36,075 nucleotides of DNA, from positions 1 to 36,075 of the forward strand of contig JACKQC010000032.1 in the NCBI GenBank assembly GCA_024233085.1, read 5' to 3'. This document shows positions 33,863 through 36,075 of the stretch, piece by piece (within the stretch, counting starts at the first letter, position 1; the number at the start of each line of letters is the position of its first letter). The translations under genes were made by a program, and so were the position numbers. The notes under the pieces were generated by a model, which saw only the letters and a program-made list of their open reading frames with translations, did no database searches and was not told the DNA's origin. This DNA is from Akkermansiaceae bacterium (lineage in GTDB: Bacteria > Verrucomicrobiota > Verrucomicrobiia > Verrucomicrobiales > DEV007).

Positions 33863-35401
33863 TCAGTCTTCGAGATAGATCGCGTGGAGCCGGGCCGGAC
33901 TCCCCTTTGGAAAAATCACGCGCAAGGCCCGCCTCTCCCCCGCTCCCGGAGGTATTTTCCACGAAACCGGCACCCGGAGACCACTCTCAACGACCGAGGC
34001 GCGGGCCCCGGCCACGGGACTCGCCTTTTCGTCCAGCCACTCGATCTCCACCGGCGACTGGGTGGTGGCGCCTTCGATGTTGAGAAAAACGGACGTCTTT
34101 TCCGTGGCCGGAAAGAAATCGGTGACAACCTCCGCGTCGTTTTCCGCCACCTGACTCGATAGATAACCGAAACCGTCCCGTCTCAGGGTCGCGAGCCCGA
34201 TTTCCATCGACTTGAGCTTGCCGCCCGTGTCCCAGTGCGAATACCAGATCATCGTCCGGTCGCCCTCGTTCACGAAGGCGTGCCCCTGCAGCAGCGCCGT
34301 GTCATCCCACGCCCCCGGTTCGCCCCGGGCCACCACTTTGAACCCCGGCACCGGCTCTCGAAAATGCACGCCGTCGTTGCTGACGATCAGGCCCAGATCG
34401 ACGGACACGCCGCGGTTCCAATACTCGGCCGACTCGGGCTTCTTCGGCGCGTCCTGCCACATGCCGTAGAGCCCCATCATGACGTTTCCGCGATTCCACA
34501 TCCCGGCGCCCATGTGGGTCTGCTGGCCCGGCACCGGCGGATTGGCCAGCTGACCCGGCCGGGAAAAGCCCCGCGCCGTCGCCGGCGACCAGCGGTCGAA
34601 GTCCGCCGAACGATAGGTCAGCATGGTCCGGCCCGTCTCACTGCCGTCGGCCCGCCAAGTCCATGGCGAGATCAACTGGCCGGTCGAATAGTAGAAATCC
34701 CCGAAACGATACAAGGACGACACCTCGAAACGCTCGCCCCCCGCGTTGGCCGGCGGACCGGCGATCTTCCACGACAACCCGTCCGCGCTCGTCGCCAGCA
34801 CCGTCACCGCCACCCGGCGTTCCTTCGTGCCGATCGCGCTCATGCCGCCGGGAATGTCGTCATAGGGCACATGGGCGATGAAGGCCGCCTTGTAGCGGCG
34901 GGCCGGATCGGGATCGTCCGCGTCACGCAGAACGGACAGAAAATCGTTCACCCGCGTCATTGAAAACGGCTCGCCCTCAATGAGACAGATGTTGTTTTGC
35001 CGGTCTCCGTTGAAATCGACCAACCCGAGAGCCGGCTTCGACCAGTGGACCCCGTCATCGCTTTCCGCGTAACACATCGGCCGCCACCAGCCGGGAGCCT
35101 GGCCGTTGAGGATCTCCGGCTCGAACATGCCCAGATACCACATGCGAAACCGGTCTCCCTCCTTGAGCACCGTTCCATAGAGAATGGCGTGACCGTGATC
35201 GGGAGCCCCCTTCGGTCCCCGGCGCAGCACCGGATTCTCCGGATGCTTCTCGGCCTGAGCCAGAGTGAGCTTCAGATTGTGTTGCCACGGGAGGGCGTGA
35301 TCGTCGAAGGCGAAAAACACCCGCTCGCCGCCGCGCGCCGCGGAAACGGCGAAGGCGACGGCGAGGAGCCCAACCAGAAGAAGGAAAGTTCGAAAAACCA
35401 T
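33863..35401 (-). CDS. Exported five-bladed-propeller glycosidase-like protein
   Basis: The 512-residue protein has a signal peptide (MVFRTFLLLVGLLAVAFAVSAA). Its main body carries GH32/GH43-like blade phrases: DRFRMWYLGMF, MCYAESDDGVHWSKPALGLVDFNGD, YKAAFIAH, ATSADGLSWKIAG, YRFGDFYYSTGQL, IVSNDGVHFREPVPGF and DRTMIWYSHWDTGG. A C-terminal beta domain (about 415-512) follows. Catalytic acids cannot be assigned by eye. Such proteins are widespread in planctomycetes and Verrucomicrobiota and are presumed to act on polysaccharides. It heads the minus-strand run with the fusion gene 15 bp downstream. Confidence 0.85.
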   Translation of the reverse strand: MVFRTFLLLVGLLAVAFAVSAARGGERVFFAFDDHALPWQHNLKLTLAQAEKHPENPVLRRGPKGAPDHGHAILYGTVLKEGDRFRMWYLGMFEPEILNGQAPGWWRPMCYAESDDGVHWSKPALGLVDFNGDRQNNICLIEGEPFSMTRVNDFLSVLRDADDPDPARRYKAAFIAHVPYDDIPGGMSAIGTKERRVAVTVLATSADGLSWKIAGPPANAGGERFEVSSLYRFGDFYYSTGQLISPWTWRADGSETGRTMLTYRSADFDRWSPATARGFSRPGQLANPPVPGQQTHMGAGMWNRGNVMMGLYGMWQDAPKKPESAEYWNRGVSVDLGLIVSNDGVHFREPVPGFKVVARGEPGAWDDTALLQGHAFVNEGDRTMIWYSHWDTGGKLKSMEIGLATLRRDGFGYLSSQVAENDAEVVTDFFPATEKTSVFLNIEGATTQSPVEIEWLDEKASPVAGARASVVESGLRVPVSWKIPPGAGERRALRVIFPKGSPARLHAIYLED

Positions 35402-35440
35402 GGCGTGACCGGCGGCGGGAAGCTTCCGGAATTCACCAGT

Positions 35441-35507
35441 TCAACAGGGTTGGATGCCGGAGTCAACAGGGTATGGCGCCGGACCCAACAGGGTTGGGTC
35501 GGTTTTT
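35441..35507. repeat. CAACAGGGT tandem direct repeats, locus 4
   Basis: Three direct copies of the core start at 35442, 35464 and 35486, exactly 22 bp apart: TCAACAGGGTTGGATGCCGG, TCAACAGGGTATGGCGCCGG, CCAACAGGGTTGGGTCGG. The last copy forms a perfect 8-bp hairpin GACCCAAC-AGG-GTTGGGTC (35482-35500) followed by GGTTTTT, terminator-like on the plus strand, although no plus-strand gene lies upstream. The locus is between the divergent propeller gene and the DUF3127 gene. Confidence 0.9.
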
Positions 35508-35569
35508 CGTTGCACGGGCCGCCGGATGGCCGGAAGTAGGGGAAAATCTCACCCCAGACCCACGCAATC

Positions 35570-35953
35570 ATGGCCGCCAGATTCGAACTCGAGGGAACCG
35601 TTCACCAGATCGACGACATCCAAACCTTTTCGAGCGGATTTTCGAAACGGGAGTTTGTCGTCGAAGTCGAGGATGGAAAATTTCCGCAGATGATCAAGTT
35701 CGAGTGCGTGAAGGACAAGACGTCCCTGACCGACGGACTGGGCAAAGGCGACCGGGTGAAGGTTCACTTCGACATCCGCGGCAACGAATACAAGGGCCGA
35801 TATTTCGTGAACCTGAACGCCTGGAAAATCGAGAAAAGCGGCCAGGGCTCGGGGGGCGGCGGTTTTCAGGATTTCGACGAAGGCGCTCCCCCGTCCCATC
35901 TGAGCGAACCGCCGTCCGGTTTCGACGCCGAGGGGGACGACATTCCGTTCTGA
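35570..35953 (+). CDS. DUF3127 OB-fold-like protein with SSB-type acidic tail
   Basis: The 127-residue protein begins MAARFELEGTVHQIDDIQTF, with strands KREFVVEVEDGKFPQMIKFECVKDK, GDRVKVHFDIRGNEY and GRYFVNLNAWKIEK, fitting the OB-fold-like DUF3127 family. A Gly-rich linker (92-97) leads to a tail ending EGDDIPF, closely resembling the DDDIPF tip by which bacterial SSB recruits partner proteins. The family is small and poorly characterised. Nucleic-acid binding is inference from fold and tail. It is the first plus-strand gene after locus 4 of the repeat, and no Shine-Dalgarno sequence is visible. Confidence 0.9.
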   Translation: MAARFELEGTVHQIDDIQTFSSGFSKREFVVEVEDGKFPQMIKFECVKDKTSLTDGLGKGDRVKVHFDIRGNEYKGRYFVNLNAWKIEKSGQGSGGGGFQDFDEGAPPSHLSEPPSGFDAEGDDIPF

Positions 35954-35989
35954 GCTTGGACAATTTTTCGACCCGGCGCGAATTCCTCC

Positions 35990-36017
35990 TTGGAAAAGCG
36001 CGCGGCGCGCGCATATT
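35990..36017 (+). promoter_or_regulatory. Candidate sigma-70-type promoter of the tRNA
   Basis: TTGGAA (35990-35995) and CATATT (36012-36017) are separated by 16 bp and lie about 33 bp before the tRNA, a position expected for its promoter. Each box matches consensus at four of six positions. The spacer is a GC-rich palindromic run (GCGCGCGGCGCGCGC). This is weak evidence. Confidence 0.35.
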
Positions 36018-36050
36018 TGCCGCTCGCCCCCATTCGGGCGCACTCGGTCG

Positions 36051-36075
36051 CGGGGTGTAGCGCAGCTTGGTAGCG
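36051..36075 (+). tRNA. tRNA-Pro, 5' portion only
   Basis: The last 25 bases, CGGGGTGTAGCGCAGCTTGG then TAGCG, are the acceptor 5' strand, T8, A-type D-arm start (GCGC) and D-loop with GG of a bacterial tRNA. The CGGGGTG opening with TAGCGCAGC is typical of tRNA-Pro. The anticodon is outside the window, so the isotype is an inference. Confidence 0.75.

Noticed and set aside
35441..35507. CRISPR array
   Set aside because: Only three short, imperfect units with 22-bp period and no room for spacers; the same core occurs inverted elsewhere and no cas genes are present.

Overview
The window looks like a stretch of chromosome from a high-GC member of the Verrucomicrobiota, or a close PVC relative. 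This is inference from content: a secreted protein built on the NxGQLK motif, an SHD1-like small secreted protein, ThuA, FG-GAP and sugar-isomerase-like exported proteins, a K+-dependent membrane pyrophosphatase, many GTG starts and very few Shine-Dalgarno sites. There is no IS element, integrase, rRNA or CRISPR array. Coding density is high, and a partial tRNA-Pro enters at the right edge.

Left block (1-6685, minus strand): a three-gene surface cassette transcribed toward the left edge. It encodes a 369-residue protein with ten exact-length 14-residue YadA-head repeats, then a 265-residue protein with three NxGQLK motifs, then a giant RHS/YD-repeat protein of at least 1543 residues that runs off the window. 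The RHS frame is open without a stop from 4631 to base 1 and carries two 127-residue BACON-like repeats near its N-terminus.

Middle block (7058-15969): peptidoglycan and housekeeping genes. These are an LD-carboxypeptidase, an FG-GAP protein, an SHD1-like protein, a Tat-exported TIM-barrel isomerase-like protein, a small membrane protein, a DUF1460 peptidase/amidase, a MauE/DoxX-like protein, an AmiC-type amidase and the pyrophosphatase HppA.

Block 16142-24280: a GT4 glycosyltransferase; a minus-strand set thiD, S41-like pseudoprotease, bioF with tight spacing; then rightward apaG, a DUF423 gene, a beta-CASP metallo-hydrolase and a GlgM/GlgA-type glycosyltransferase.

Right block (24294-35401, all minus): the conserved but poorly understood trio of circularly permuted ATP-grasp, alpha-E and transglutaminase-like proteins, preceded by a CxxCH protein, a ThuA protein, an alkaline-phosphatase-superfamily enzyme, an unusual amidohydrolase/class III aminotransferase fusion and a secreted beta-propeller glycosidase-like protein. 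A DUF3127 gene with an SSB-like tail and a tRNA-Pro close the window.

Across the window, four intergenic gaps carry a short repeat with core CAACAGGGTT. It occurs in pairs or triplets at a fixed 22-23 bp offset, inverted in three loci and direct in one. Three convergent gene pairs overlap at their stop codons by 16-17 bp. The items most worth following up are the YadA-head/GQLK/RHS cassette, the CAACAGGGTT repeat family, the amidohydrolase-aminotransferase fusion and the catalytically dead S41-like protein between thiD and bioF.
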